From contig JALDNG010000078.1 of NCBI GenBank assembly GCA_024349245.1, forward strand, positions 954,001 to 1,018,000: a stretch of DNA of 64,000 nucleotides, given 5' to 3'. This document shows, in pieces, positions 1 through 12,144 of the stretch (its first letter is position 1; each line of letters begins with the position of its first letter). The notes beneath the pieces were generated by a model. That model had not been told where the DNA came from. It saw only the letters and a list, made by a program, of their open reading frames with translations, and ran no database searches. A program made the position numbers and the translations under genes. The stretch is from Neodontobutis hainanensis (Eukaryota > Chordata > Actinopteri > Gobiiformes > Odontobutidae).

Positions 1-1885
1 AAAGTGTCACAAATTGTTTGAGGTTACACAAATTACACATTTGACACAAGGAACCTTTTCCACTGTATTCCTCCATACATTTTCTAATGTTACTGCACTG
101 TCCTTTAAAATACACATTATTTGACCACCCAGTACAGGTTCAGTCGTACTGGTGTAGCTGCTGCCAAAATGTCCTTGGCACTAAACGCTGCACTAAGTCG
201 ACAGATATCTGGAGTCACGTGAGGTACCACAACTCTTGTTCTAGGTGTCAACATGAATAAATTACGCTGCATTTTTCTATCCTCTTCCTACTATCCTGAC
301 CCCCACAGAGAGTGTCTAGTGCCGTTCGCGTGTACCGTAGCGTCAGCGGCCTGTCTAACCAGCTTCCTTTTACACAAAACACATTTCCTTCCTGCTTCAT
401 GCATCAGACGTGACAGCCCACGCTTGCACAAAACCCGCTTCTGGCAGCCACCCGGCCGCTGTTTTCTACCCGTCTGGCTGCCGTTTGGTCGTCCCAGTCT
501 GTGTCGTGTCTAACCAACATGCCTCATCTGAAGGGCAAAGCTGTCATTACAAATACACCGCTGCTGCTAAAACTTAGTCTGACAATGCGGTTGAGCCGGT
601 GTCTTGCAGTGTCATGAAATGGGGACAACATAATGACAATGTGACACAAAACCCCGCTGTCTACGCCTCCGTAAAGTCAAATCTGACGTTTCTCTACTAC
701 TGTTGTCGGCCTCTACCTATTTGTACATGGTATTGATATAGATCTGGACTACATCTGTTTCTGTGTGTTGTTATTGTGCTACACCCTGAAAAACCTGATT
801 CATCTGTTTTATACTAAAGATGACACACTTGGGTATCGGCTACTTATCTGATTTTTCACTTTGATTTACCTGTAGGTGGTCATGTTCCCAGCAAGCAGAT
901 ACAAAGCAAAGATAACATTTGCGCTCACTTAAAAAAAACAACTAAAATAAATACATTTTGAACTGGGGCACATTGTTCTGGGATGAATTTGTCAAATCAA
1001 CAACGTTTTGTCTTTGTCTCTGGCACGTGCCTGTAAAGAGGATTTTTAATTTAATTTTTAATTAATTAACAATAGAAAAGTGTCCTGTTTTTAAACATGA
1101 TATAGTTTGATTTGAGGATTGATGAAGTTTTACCACACGAGGTTCCAATTGCAAACCCCTTTGTGTTAAAAAAAATATTTATTTTTACCCTCAAGTGATA
1201 TATTTTATGAAGTTACATAATTTTAAATATAGATGTGGTAGAGTTTATACCACATACTGAGGAGACCCTGGTTTGAGTCTGTCTCAGGTCATTTGTCTAA
1301 TGTTATTCCCCTCTCTTTAACCCTGTTTCCTGTCTGTCTTCACTTACTGTCAAATAAAGACTTTTGTAAAATAGTGATAAAAAAAGGAAAAATCTAACAC
1401 CACAGCTATGAACCAAAAGAACAAAACCCAAAAGATCACAGCCCACTGTAAAACACATATTGTTACTCCTACATGATGTTCAGTTGGAGCCAGAATGACA
1501 ACATTATCACTCTGAGCAAATGCATAAAACTTGAATGTTATTTAAAGTTTAAAACTGCACAGGTGGCACACTACCTCTGTACATCCTGTTCACAGATTTA
1601 TCTAGAAATCAATCAACTGAACAAAAAATCAAGTGCGTACTTGGTTAAACACTGTAGGTAAATGAGGAAATCATATGTGGATATTAAAATGGAAAGGAGG
1701 AGTTTACTGTTAAATAGATTCTAGAGAAGTAGACATTCTAGAGAAGTATTGTCACACACCTATGGCTCTTTAGATGAATGTGAATGCATCTATAAACTTC
1801 CCTCTTCCTGTATTTCACCATTTGAACATACTGTTTATTAAAACCTTTATTTTGTATTAATGTGTTGTGTGACAATTTTTTCCAG
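1..1885. other. insr upstream intron
   Basis: This stretch should be intron of the insulin receptor gene, because the first recognisable exon starts at 1886 in the middle of the protein. I see no exon that fits the receptor. Open frames here, for example 253-513, have no recognisable domain and are not supported by splice sites. A SINE-like remnant lies around 1230-1375, and the 14-bp string ATTCTAGAGAAGTA is repeated in near-tandem around 1718-1748. Confidence 0.6.
1230..1375 (+). repeat. SINE-like remnant (CCCCTCTCT tail family)
   Basis: A degraded tRNA-like head (GGTAGAG and a GGTTTGAGTC box-B-like stretch) is followed by a tail with CCCCTCTC, CCTGTCTGTC and CAAATAAAG. This head-plus-tail layout is that of a common fish tRNA-derived SINE. 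A sister fragment lies at about 28700-28800. Boundaries are approximate and no target-site duplication was identified. Confidence 0.5.
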
Positions 1886-4800
1886 AGCCGTCAGTCCCAC
1901 TCGATCCGTCTTCTTCGGCCAAGTCGTCCTCACAGATCATTCTCACATGGAAACCTCCCAATGACCCTAATGGCAACATCACTCACTACCTGGTCTCCTG
2001 CCAGCGCCAGCCTGAGGCCAGCGAGCTCTACAAGTTTGACTACTGTCAGAAGGGTGAGTCCCTTTTTTGTCTATGTTTTTGTTTCTCTCTCTGTGCATTT
2101 TATGACACCGCATGCCATCGCACACACATCTGAACAGTCTGTCTGTATTTTCTTAACCGTGCACAAGCTAACCTAAGAGTAAACCTGCAGATTAATGAAG
2201 CAGGGACACTGTGCTGGAGTTGGCTTAGCACTGTTTTGTGCTACAAATACTTCACTTGAGGATTACCCGCTTACTGTGGAGTTATGGGTGTCGGATCTAT
2301 TTGAATGCATCACCTGCTTAAAAAACTAGGAATGTGCCTTTTCCCTCAGACATAAATCCACAGCCTCTTACTCCAAAATCTCTGAGCCTCTGGGGTTGTT
2401 GTAACCGCTTCAAGCCACGCTTCAACTCCACCTCCTCAACTCGCTGAAGTGATATTTCTGTCTAAATAATGTTAGGGAAATCAGACAATTTTGAAATAAA
2501 TAAAACAATCCTGTAAACTTAATTAAAATAATCCTAAACAGCTCACAATACATACAGCAGTCGGGTCACACCCTCACAATGTCAGTAAGGCGTAACCAGG
2601 TTTAAATTTGCTCAATTATCATGCACTGTGAGCCATGGTAAGTGCACGGTAAAGTCCCAAACGTACACTCTAGCTCGGGTTCAGAGAAAGTTCAGACATG
2701 TATCTAAGCTAAATTATTCCTGTCAGACTGACCTATGCACAGCCAGCCTCGCCGTTAGTGCCCCTCTGTGTTTGCACAGAATCAGACTTTCCTCTTTTGA
2801 GCCGTCGAACTCCCACAAAGAGTGAGTCTAAAGGGAGGTAGTTTCACTAACAATTAATGTGAAAAATTGAGGATCTTTTAATGACAGTGAGAGATAAGGG
2901 CCCATGGGGTTGTGTCAGAATGATGTGGACATAAGTTCAATGTGTTGTGTTTGTTTCCCATCTTTAGTTTTCTTTTGTGTGATTTTGTATATTCTGGGCT
3001 TTCAGGCATGAAGTTGCCCACAAGAGCATCGACTCCATTGGACAGTAACGAGGAGCAGAAGGGAAACCAGACAGAGGAGTATGGCCCGGATAAACAGTGC
3101 TGTGCCTGCCCCAAAACTGAGAAAGAGCTGAAGAAGGAGAAAGAGGACTCGGAGTACCGCAAAACCTTTGAGAACTACCTCCACAATGAAGTGTTTGAGA
3201 TCAAGTAAGAGACACAAGGACTAATGTCAAAGCATAAAACTAAGATCTTTATACATAACTGCATAAATGTGTACATTAATTTGTACACAATTCATTTAAA
3301 TATTCTCTTTTCAGACGAACCAGGCAGCGACGCTCTGTGATGGGCATCGCCAACCAAACCCAGCACTTCCTCACGACCGCCCCGAGCCCGACAGGCACAC
3401 TCGCTCCCGACAGTGAGGATGAGGAAACATACGAAAGCACGAGAGTGGTCGTCACCGTCCAAGACAAAGAATCTACCGTCATCTCCAACCTGCGCCATTT
3501 CACCAGCTACCAGATCGAGATCCAAGCCTGTAACCACCCGAGCGAAGCCTCCCGCTGCAGCATGGCGGCGTACGTCAGCGCGCGGACATTACCAGATGGT
3601 ATTTGAAGAGTTATCCCTCTTTTTACTACCTCTGTGGGAAAGGTATTGTGGTTTAACATGAGTTTGGTTTTCTCAGACAAAGCTGACAACATCATGGCTC
3701 CCATCGTTTGCGACGTGTCAGACAGTACAGTGCACATCACGTGGCAGGAACCTGCAGCTCCCAACGGCATGATCATCCTGTACGAGGTCAACTACAAACG
3801 ACTGGGGGATAGTGAGGTGAGCTGAAAAACAGGCCACCCAAGCCGCTATTTATCTTGCTTTTATTACTTTACAGTTTGCAGTAGTTTGTCCTTGGGATGC
3901 TCAGTTTATTGGTTGAACATGAGTTATCACAGCGAGTAAACATGTTTCTCAGGAAGCAATATATCCCCGTTTTATTCAAGTCCCGGTAATAAAACCAATT
4001 TAAGATCAGCTAATTAAGTTTATCTTAAAACAACCAAAAGGGCTCAAACAAATAAAATATGCTATATTTGTTATTTGACTTTTTTTTTTAAATTTGATCA
4101 GAGTAATATGATTTGTTTTTGGAATTAATACAGAAGTAATTGGCTCATCCGGCTATGTTTTAGTTACCATAGAAACACAATTACAAAACACGTAGGTAAT
4201 AATTTCATACACAGTAAAACATGAATCATATCTGATGTGCTGCAGCCTGTAAAATGACCTAAGCCTCTCCATTTTAATGTCTTGTTTATCTTTTTTTTTT
4301 TTTTTTTGTCCAGGAGCTGCACTACTGTGTGTCCAGGAACATGTACAAACAGACTAAAGGCTGCAAGCTGAGAGTGATGCATTCTGGGAACTACACAGTG
4401 AGAATCCGAGCCACTTCATTGGCTGGAAACGGCTCTTGGACTGAACCGACATACTTTTATGTCCCAGACGCAGGTTAGTCAAGCACAGACTCGGGTGAAG
4501 TTAAGCTTAACTAAAAAATCTGCACAAACTTAATTAGTTTTTTTGTTTTATAATTGTATTTAACTCTTGTATAATCTGAAAATACTTGGCCCAGTTGCAC
4601 TAAGATTAAAATGCCTTGTGTACATTAAGCTGATTATGTACACAAAGAGACGTTTTATTTTCATTTACACAATTTCCTACTCTGTTTTGAATTTAAGATC
4701 CTCTGAGTTTTGTGAAAATTGCTGTTGCCCCGATCATATGCCTCATCCTGCTTCTGGTGGTGGTTATCGGAGGATTTGTGGTATTCAAGAAAAAGTATGT

Positions 4801-7800
4801 CATGCTTTAAACCCAGATTTGTTTATTTTATTTTATTGTTTTTCTTTTTTGGCATGTCTTTTAAATCTTGTCCCATTTTCCTTTCAGTCAAACACAAGGC
4901 CCCAGCGGTCCCATCTATGCTTCTTCAAACCCAGAGTATCTCAGCGCTAATGATAGTGAGTCAAACGATTTTACTTGGTTAATATACATCTAGCTTTATT
5001 TATACTCAATGGTGCTAACTCAACATCTGTACTGAAGTATTCCACAATAGTTTACAATAAAGGATACAGTGTCTGGTTTTGTAATCCTAACAACCCACTT
5101 AACAGATAATAGAAATTGTAATATAGCTCAATAGCCTGAAGGACAAACAGAAGAATAAACAGAGCAAACAATGGCTCACGCAAGATTTCCACAATTAAAA
5201 TGATTAAAGCAATGGATCAATGAACTACAATGAAGACTTACAAACAAAAACAAAAAAGATCTGAGGCACTCTGAGTGTATTAGAAGAAGAAGAAAATGTA
5301 TTTATAGAGCACATTTTGTACAAAGAACACAGAATTGAATAAAGGACTTTTATTTAAAGATTAACGTCCTTTATTTAACTTGGGACAATAGAACAGGCTA
5401 ATGTCATTGATTCTTTGAACTGGTTTCTCAATGTGCCCAGATAAAGAAGAACACCTGACTAGAACACCTGTTTTAATCTACCTCTTTGACCCTATGATGG
5501 GTCACACTCTTTTTGTGATAAATAAATAATACTGTTGACTACAATAAATAAAAACAAGAGACAAAGATAACAGCATAAATGACACATTAAACTCATTCAT
5601 CAACAGCTGCAATACATCAATGTAAACCCGAGTAGAGCTACAGTTAATGCATTTATAACACTTACTGTAGTTAAAGCAACAGGATGTAACTCTTTAGACC
5701 ACAATGAGGAGCCTGTAATAATTGTAATTTGTGTTTTTTATGAACAAATTAAGCCTGGTTGTACAGATTCTTTATTGTGTAACTGTGAGTTGTGGGGCAC
5801 TCCTCCTTTTTTAAAAAAAATAAAAAAATTTTACACAGAACCAATCAAATCAAACCAAATTTGCAATATAATCAAAATTTATAGGATATTTTTTGAATTT
5901 TTGAGTTTTGCCACAGTATTTGTCTTTAGTGAGTTTACAAACTGGAAAGATACATGGTGTTGCTTTAATGTATATGAGTAATTTAGTAGATAGTAGCAGG
6001 ACACATCTACAGTATCTAAACCAGTACAAAAGCCTTTTTATTCTCACTATTTGTCCTTCTTATGTCTCTAAAAGTTGCTTTGACACTATTGTGTGTTGCA
6101 TGTGGAGCATAAATGGCACAAAAAATTATTTAGATGTGATTTTGGTTAAGATATTTCCAGCATTTAAGAGGCTCAAAGCTCATTGAGGGCTTCTGTTACT
6201 TTTGCAAATGGCAAATGCTGACAAGTTATTTAAAGAAGTATTGATAAAGTAATTCAAACTTTGCAAACAACTGTAATGCAGTCCACTTTATTAGCAGTAC
6301 AAAGGCACTGAAAGGCTATTGTTGCACTGATTTGATATCTCACAGCAATATAATAAAGTAATTAGGAAGCAAAGCATAAACAAAGCAAATAGTATCCAGT
6401 GCAGATGGTTTAAATGGAGACTGCACATCTGTTTAAGTCCACTAACTCATTGTCGTTGAAATTGCAGTGTACGAGGAGGATGAATGGGAGGTCCCCCGAG
6501 ACAAGATCAACATCCTGAGAGAGCTGGGTCAAGGATCTTTCGGTATGGTCTACGAAGGCATCGCCAAGGACATCATCAAGGGCGAGTCAGAAACACATGT
6601 AGCCGTGAAGACCGTCAACGAGTCGGCCAGTCTCCGAGAGAGAATCGAGTTCCTGAACGAGGCGTCTGTCATGAAGGCGTTCACCTGTCATCATGTGGTG
6701 AGCACAGACATAATTGCTGGTGTAGATGGAGAATTATTGAAAGAAGCATTTTATTCTAGTTTAGCTGGCTGTCAAGAAAGCAGAGGTTCACAGTCTTTAT
6801 CCGTATATGTACATCGTGTATTGCTTTAATTGGACACTTGGCCTTAAGGCATTTCCAAAGTAATAGTAGTTGATAAGAGAGCATGCTTTATGTGTAACTA
6901 TAATTTAACTGCTGTTGTTTTTGTTACCAAACCAGTTCTTCATCACATAAGCCTATATTATAAAAGTATGTCTGGCACTGCTCAGAATTTGCTACATACA
7001 TTTAGTAGATAATGTTCTGCATCATGTGATTTATTAAAATTTTTTTAGAAGTGCTTATCTGATGTTACCTTTTGTTTATTCTCTGTAAAGGTGCGTCTGC
7101 TGGGTGTGGTGTCAAAAGGCCAGCCGACTTTAGTGGTGATGGAGCTGATGACCCACGGAGACCTGAAGAGTTACCTGCGCTCTCTACGACCTGACGCTGA
7201 GGTATAGTGTTTTAATAACATCAACTTCCTGTCCTTTCTTATCTATGAGAAGTGTATAAGTGCGGTTTAGTGCCTAGTGCTTGTAAACGTTAAGTTCTTA
7301 CCTCAATTTAATTTTTAATTGACATAATACTATAAAATAAAAAAGACTCCACTTTTTAATTATCATCCAGACTATGGTCTCAACTTAAACTTTTCCAAAC
7401 AAAGTGATCATGGTTCCATCAATTCAGATCAATTCCCCTACACCACTGGCAGAAATAAAGCAGCAAACCTTTTCACAGTATTCTTGGCCAGTTTGGTTTT
7501 GACATTGGCCTTTCTTTTTTCTTCAAATGTCTTAACTTCATCTTGACTAACGCATCCAGAGTAGCCTATCCAGATGGTTTTCTAAATGTCCCTGTGAGAG
7601 TCACTGTGCTGATGTATTCCTCAACTGTCAGGGGAGGGTACATTAAATTATTGCCACACTATTCTTGAATGGCTGTTGATTTTGTGTATACTGCAAATAC
7701 ATTTCCTGTTTTTTTTTCTGGATGTATAAATGAAGACATTGGGAAGTATTATAGTATTATAACAGAAAAAGCTTTGCTATGGATGGCCTAAGCCTTTTGC

Positions 7801-8613
7801 ACAGTGCTGTTTGTCTTGCATTAGTAACCCATTGTGATGTTGTCTATATCAATTTTTAATCAGTTGTAATTGTTGTTGATCCTTGCTCTCAGAACAACCC
7901 CGGGCGCCCTCCACCGACTCTGAAGGAGATGATCCAAATGGCTGCTGAGATCGCAGATGGCATGGCTTACCTTAACGCCAAGAAGTTTGTTCACAGAGAC
8001 CTGGCCGCCAGAAACTGCATGGTGGCTCATGATTACACTGTCAAAATAGGAGGTGGGTGATTGTGCAACGCAGCTCTTTGAATCTTTGTCTTTGGCGCCA
8101 TCCAGTGTTGGTTAAATAAATGATAACTTACTTAATCAAAGTCTGCCCCACTGCACTCCACACTGCTGACTTGACCTCGGTAATTTACACAAGCATTATT
8201 ATTCAAGCATTACTCCACTTCCTCAAGCCAGTTTCTTAACTCAACACACTGGTAACATAGACCATGGTGGCTTTTCTGAAATGCTTGAAATGATTACATA
8301 TTTCCAGAATACACAGAGTATCTACTGAGTACATTTACATGTATTCATTTAGCTGACGCTTTTATCCAAAGCGACTTACATTGTTCTATAGTAATTACCA
8401 GTGTTACAGCCACTGGAGGCAAGGTGGGTTAAGTGTCTTGCCCAAGGACACAACGACAGTATGAACTGTGGGGAGAGTGAGAATCGAACCACCTACCTTT
8501 CGGGTTGAAAGATGACTGCTCTACCCACTGAGCTACTGCCGCCCTACAGATACTTAAATTATGAGCCATGCAGAGATTTAAGTGAAATGTTGATTTCCCA
8601 GATATTTTATCAG

Positions 8614-8648
<35 letters not shown>

Positions 8649-10147
8649 TTTCTCTTGACACTGTGTGCTTTTATTTTTATTTACATTAAAGTATTACTAA
8701 ACAGTGTTGTATATTGAGGAAAAGGGGCAATATAAATTTAAGTGGACGTTAGTGACTTGTAGGGCTGTATCAGAGAGGCTCTAATAAGTATCTCTAAAAG
8801 TCTCAGAGGCTGTTATTGTACTGGTGGGATTTGGACAACCTTTCAACAATATTATCATATGAGTGGAAAAGAGTACTTGCATTTGATAAAGAGTCTCTCG
8901 CAGGGAGATATGATCATACAATTAATAACAAACAAGCAATGTCATGTGCAACACAAGCTACTCAATGTCCCGGTTCAACTGTAGATGCAATTACTTCATC
9001 AAGTGTTGCATTACTCATTGGACTGTTTCTGTCTTTTGCAGCCAAATGTCACATTCACATCAACCTCCATCCAACAAAACTTCCTCATTGCAAAAGAGGG
9101 AATTTGTACCTTTAATGTCACGGTTGAGTGCTTTTCCTCCCCAGCTGTACTAAAACTGAGTACAATTGTAATAGGGTCCTAAGATATTCATAATAATGTG
9201 CTGCTATTTATCTGTATTTAACCAAATAGTGTTTTTATTCCAGACTTTGGCATGACCAGAGACATCTACGAGACCGACTACTACAGGAAAGGAGGTAAAG
9301 GCTTACTGCCTGTCAGGTGGATGGCACCAGAGTCTCTGAAGGACGGTGTCTTCACTGCACACTCAGACTGCTGGTCAGTAATATTTAAACTTCTAACATC
9401 TCATCAACACGATTTACTCTTTTCAGTGACCAGGATATTTAGAAATAGATCCAAGCAGGGTATTGTCATGAGCTGGTTTGTTCTTATCTGTGCACTGCAT
9501 TACGTTTGTCCAGACAGTTGGATGTGTAATTGGTTTGTCCTCATTCGAACTGTGGTGCTGTTGTTTTCCAGGTCATTTGGGGTTGTGCTGTGGGAGATAA
9601 GCACACTCGCCGAGCAGCCGTACCAGGGCTTGTCCAATGAGCAGGTTCTGAAGTTTGTCATGGACGGAGGCTACCTGGACCGGCCGGACAACTGCGCTGA
9701 CAGGATGTGAGTATAAAACGAGGGGTCATAAAAGTTATTTCCTTTTTCTTGAACATTAATGATTTGATTTCTCTTGTTTCCTCATTTAGACACAACCTGA
9801 TGCAGATGTGCTGGCAGTACAATCCCAAGATGCGCCCCCCCTTCCAGGAGATCATTGAAATGCTGCGCGAGGACCTGCATCCCACTTTTCAGGAGGTGTC
9901 TTTCTTCTACAGCGAGGAGAACAAACCGCCAGAGACCGAGGACTTTGACTTGGACATGGAGAACATGGAGAGCATCCCTCTGGACCCCTCGTCCTACTCT
10001 CAGAGGGAGCAGTGTTTGGACAGAGATGAGGCCTCCTCCATGGTCCTGAGGGGCAGTTACGAGGAGCACCACATCCCCTTCACGCATATGAACGGGGGCA
10101 AGACCAATGGACGAATACTCGCCCTACCGCGGTCTACCCCTTCTTAA
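1886..10147 (+). CDS. insr: insulin receptor, 3' portion (13 exons, 5' partial)
   Basis: Exons: 1886-2053, 3006-3204, 3315-3598, 3677-3816, 4314-4473, 4698-4794, 4888-4955, 6468-6697, 7091-7201, 7893-8052, 9244-9373, 9572-9706, 9790-10147. They give 745 residues plus stop; the first eight or so exons lie left of the window. The product is a receptor tyrosine kinase that binds insulin and phosphorylates IRS/Shc adaptors at the plasma membrane. Visible in order: fibronectin type III repeats; a proprotein-convertase site (RTRQRRS, near 3320-3340) separating alpha and beta chains; one membrane span (exon 4698-4794) followed by lysines; a juxtamembrane NPEY motif; the glycine loop GQGSFGMVYEG; VAVK; HRDLAARN; DFGM with the three activation-loop tyrosines (DIYETDYYRKGGKG). 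The C-terminus NGRILALPRSTPS identifies INSR rather than IGF1R. Oddities: the human exon 11 insert has no counterpart, and the C-terminal YTHM motif reads FTHM. Teleosts carry insra and insrb; I cannot tell which this is. Confidence 0.95.
4956..6467. other. insr intron
   Basis: This 1.5-kb intron lies between the NPEY juxtamembrane exon and the exon that opens the kinase domain. It is AT-rich. I see no gene, recognisable repeat or structured element in it. Confidence 0.6.
8325..8546 (-). repeat. tRNA-derived SINE in insr intron
   Basis: Read on the minus strand, the element starts with a tRNA-like head (AGTAGCTCAGTGGGTAGAGC, then GGTTCGATTC). The conserved core CTTGGGCAAGACACTTAACC and GCCTCCAGTGGCTGTAACAC follows, and it ends in AAGTCGCTTTGGATAAAAGC. 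Related copies in this window lie near 11870-12060, 29466-29622, 31060-31866, 54385-54600, 56033-56245 and 61040-61275. The box A and box B regions look intact, but the source is a repeat rather than a tRNA gene. Confidence 0.8.
8617..8645. repeat. 29-nt poly-T run
   Basis: An uninterrupted homopolymer of 29 T lies in the insr intron just downstream of the SINE. It is not next to a splice acceptor; the next exon starts at 9244. Confidence 0.9.
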
Positions 10148-11200
10148 CATAGTGTGCCCAAAAATGCTATAGATTAAATATATTTTTGTTTTTGTTGTCA
10201 TTTTATATAGATCACACTTTTATCACACTCTGACGGAGCCCCAGTGCAGATCTCAGGACCTTATTTTTCTTCTTAGATGCCACAAACACACACTACAGTC
10301 GTCCGCGGACACCCCAAACACTTTTGTATTTATGAAAGTACGTGATTGTAGTTTATATACTGTATATAAATTGCCAAGTTTGTGCAAGATGGAGTGGGTA
10401 ATGGATACAACTGTGAAAACAAACTCTTGACAAAAAAACAAGAAGGCTGCTATTCCCACTGTCCCTTTTCCTGACTGTCCCTCTCTCTAAAGTTCCCCCC
10501 AAAGTGGCTACCTTTTTGGAAAAAAAAAAAAAAAGTGTCCTTCTATTTTGTCAGTGGCCTACAGCACTTATCATAGAACTGTTTCTAAGTCTATGTGCGC
10601 AAAGAAACTAAAAAAATGAAAGACATTGGATGTCTTGGAAATGACTCAAAGACATTTTGAACAAACTCTAATCCACTGGAGAAGCTGGTTGAAGTGGCTT
10701 ACCTCCTCAAACTCTGCAGTATTCCACAAAGGCACACAGGGAAAAACACAGGATTTTTGTTGGGTTAGTGGTTTTTTAATTTATTTACAGTCTCTCTTCT
10801 TTTTTTTTCCTTTTTGAGTTTTCACATTTACAGCTGAAGGATATTTAAACCGTGGCAAACGAGTTCCTCAGATTGACCAATAGCTGCTTCTTTGGTATAT
10901 TTTAGTGGGTCTAGAAGTTAAAGTATATAAATATATTATTGATGTTTTTTGTACATAGCTAATATGTTGTCATTCTTGAGGTATTTCCGGTCATAGAAAA
11001 TGTTTTTACATGTTAGTCTCTTAAGTTTTTTTTGTTTAGTTTTTTTTTTTCTAATGTAGAAAATTATACTAATTTTGAGTTTTTGGACTCACGATCAACA
11101 GCACTTGTTCATTCTGCTTTGTGATGCCCGGGATAAGTTTGGCGTCTTCAGCTTAAGATGTCTGCCCATCATATCAAGATCAAAATAAATAGTGCTGTAA
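10148..11200 (+). other. insr 3' UTR (probable)
   Basis: The sequence after the stop codon is AT-rich with many T-runs and ATTTA-like stretches, as expected of an untranslated tail. The first clear AATAAA is at 11184-11189, so a UTR of about 1.05 kb is plausible. The 3' end is inferred only from this hexamer. Confidence 0.4.
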
Positions 11201-11508
11201 ATAATGCAGCAAGGTGCATTCATGACCCGGCTCTGGCAGTGCTTCTCTTCTCACTACAGATAATGTTAAATGTAGTGAATTTCTTACATAATCATTGGAA
11301 AAAAGAAGGTAAGTTGATGGATTCAGTTTTGAATATACTTATGATAATCCTAGTTCACATATTGACACAACTGCTCTATTCAGTTCCTGTCTAAGGAGTT
11401 AATGACAAGGTGTGGCCCAAAAAGATATAAATGGATGACTATTTGTTCATCCTGCAGTGTCAGTGCAGTTTGCTCAGTCTGTAAACTGAGCTCTTACAAA
11501 GTGTAGCA

Positions 11509-11524
11509 ACGCCACCTGCTGGAC
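11509..11524 (-). promoter_or_regulatory. candidate CTCF-type motif
   Basis: On the minus strand the sequence reads CCAGCAGGTGGC, an exact fit to the vertebrate CTCF core consensus CCASYAGRKGGC. It sits in the gap between insr and arhgef18. A 12-bp match to a degenerate consensus can occur by chance, so this is a candidate only. Confidence 0.35.
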
Positions 11525-11865
11525 CAAAAGCAACAGTGTAATGTAATAATCCCTGAAAGTACAAGATAATTTGTGTGAAATAATTATAGAAGGACAATAT
11601 AATGTATGTTCTAAACTCTTCACTCAGGTGAAGACTTCAGGATTAAGATTATTTTTTCATAATTATGTTTTGTATCATGATACCACTACAAGTTTAATCA
11701 AAAAATACAATACCAGTTAATACTAATGCAAAACTGACCGTCAAGCAATAATCTTTATTTTTACCTCTGATAATATTGTTATAGATAACATTAGTTCTGC
11801 ATTTGTGTAGCAAGTTTACTTTTTGCAAAATTAACCAAATGTGTCAAAATTCAAAGTTTGAACAG

Positions 11866-12062
11866 ATACATTTAGTCATTTAGCAGAGGCATTTATTCAA
11901 CACAATTTACATTAAGCTTCCATTCACTGGTGTTAAATCCCTATAATACCACTGAAGGCAAGGTGGGTTAAGTGCCTTGCCCAAGGACACGACAGTATGT
12001 GGGAAGAACCGCCAACCTTTTGGTTTTAGGATGAGAGCTTTACCACTCAGCCATGCCGCATT
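11866..12062 (-). repeat. degraded tRNA-derived SINE
   Basis: This is the same family as the copy at 8325-8546 and is read on the minus strand. The tRNA-like head is at the right end (GGCATGGCTGAGTGGTAAAG), the core CCTTGGGCAAGGCACTTAAC is clear, and the AAATG tail is near 11870. It is more diverged than the other copies. It sits immediately left of the Rex3 insertion. Confidence 0.75.
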
Positions 12063-12144
12063 TATTCTATTCATTTTAGAATAACAAATTGTACAACCAT
12101 AGCCACATGGGACCCATATGTTTTGTTAGAAGTTTGCACATACC

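Noticed and set aside
253..513. 86-codon open frame in the left-hand intron
   Set aside because: No domain, no neighbouring exons and a composition like non-coding DNA. It lies in an intron of insr.
8460..8546. tRNA-like box A and box B sequences in SINE copies (also at 31780-31866, 54520-54600 and 56033-56100)
   Set aside because: They are heads of tRNA-derived SINEs followed by the SINE core. No complete cloverleaf with paired acceptor stem was seen.
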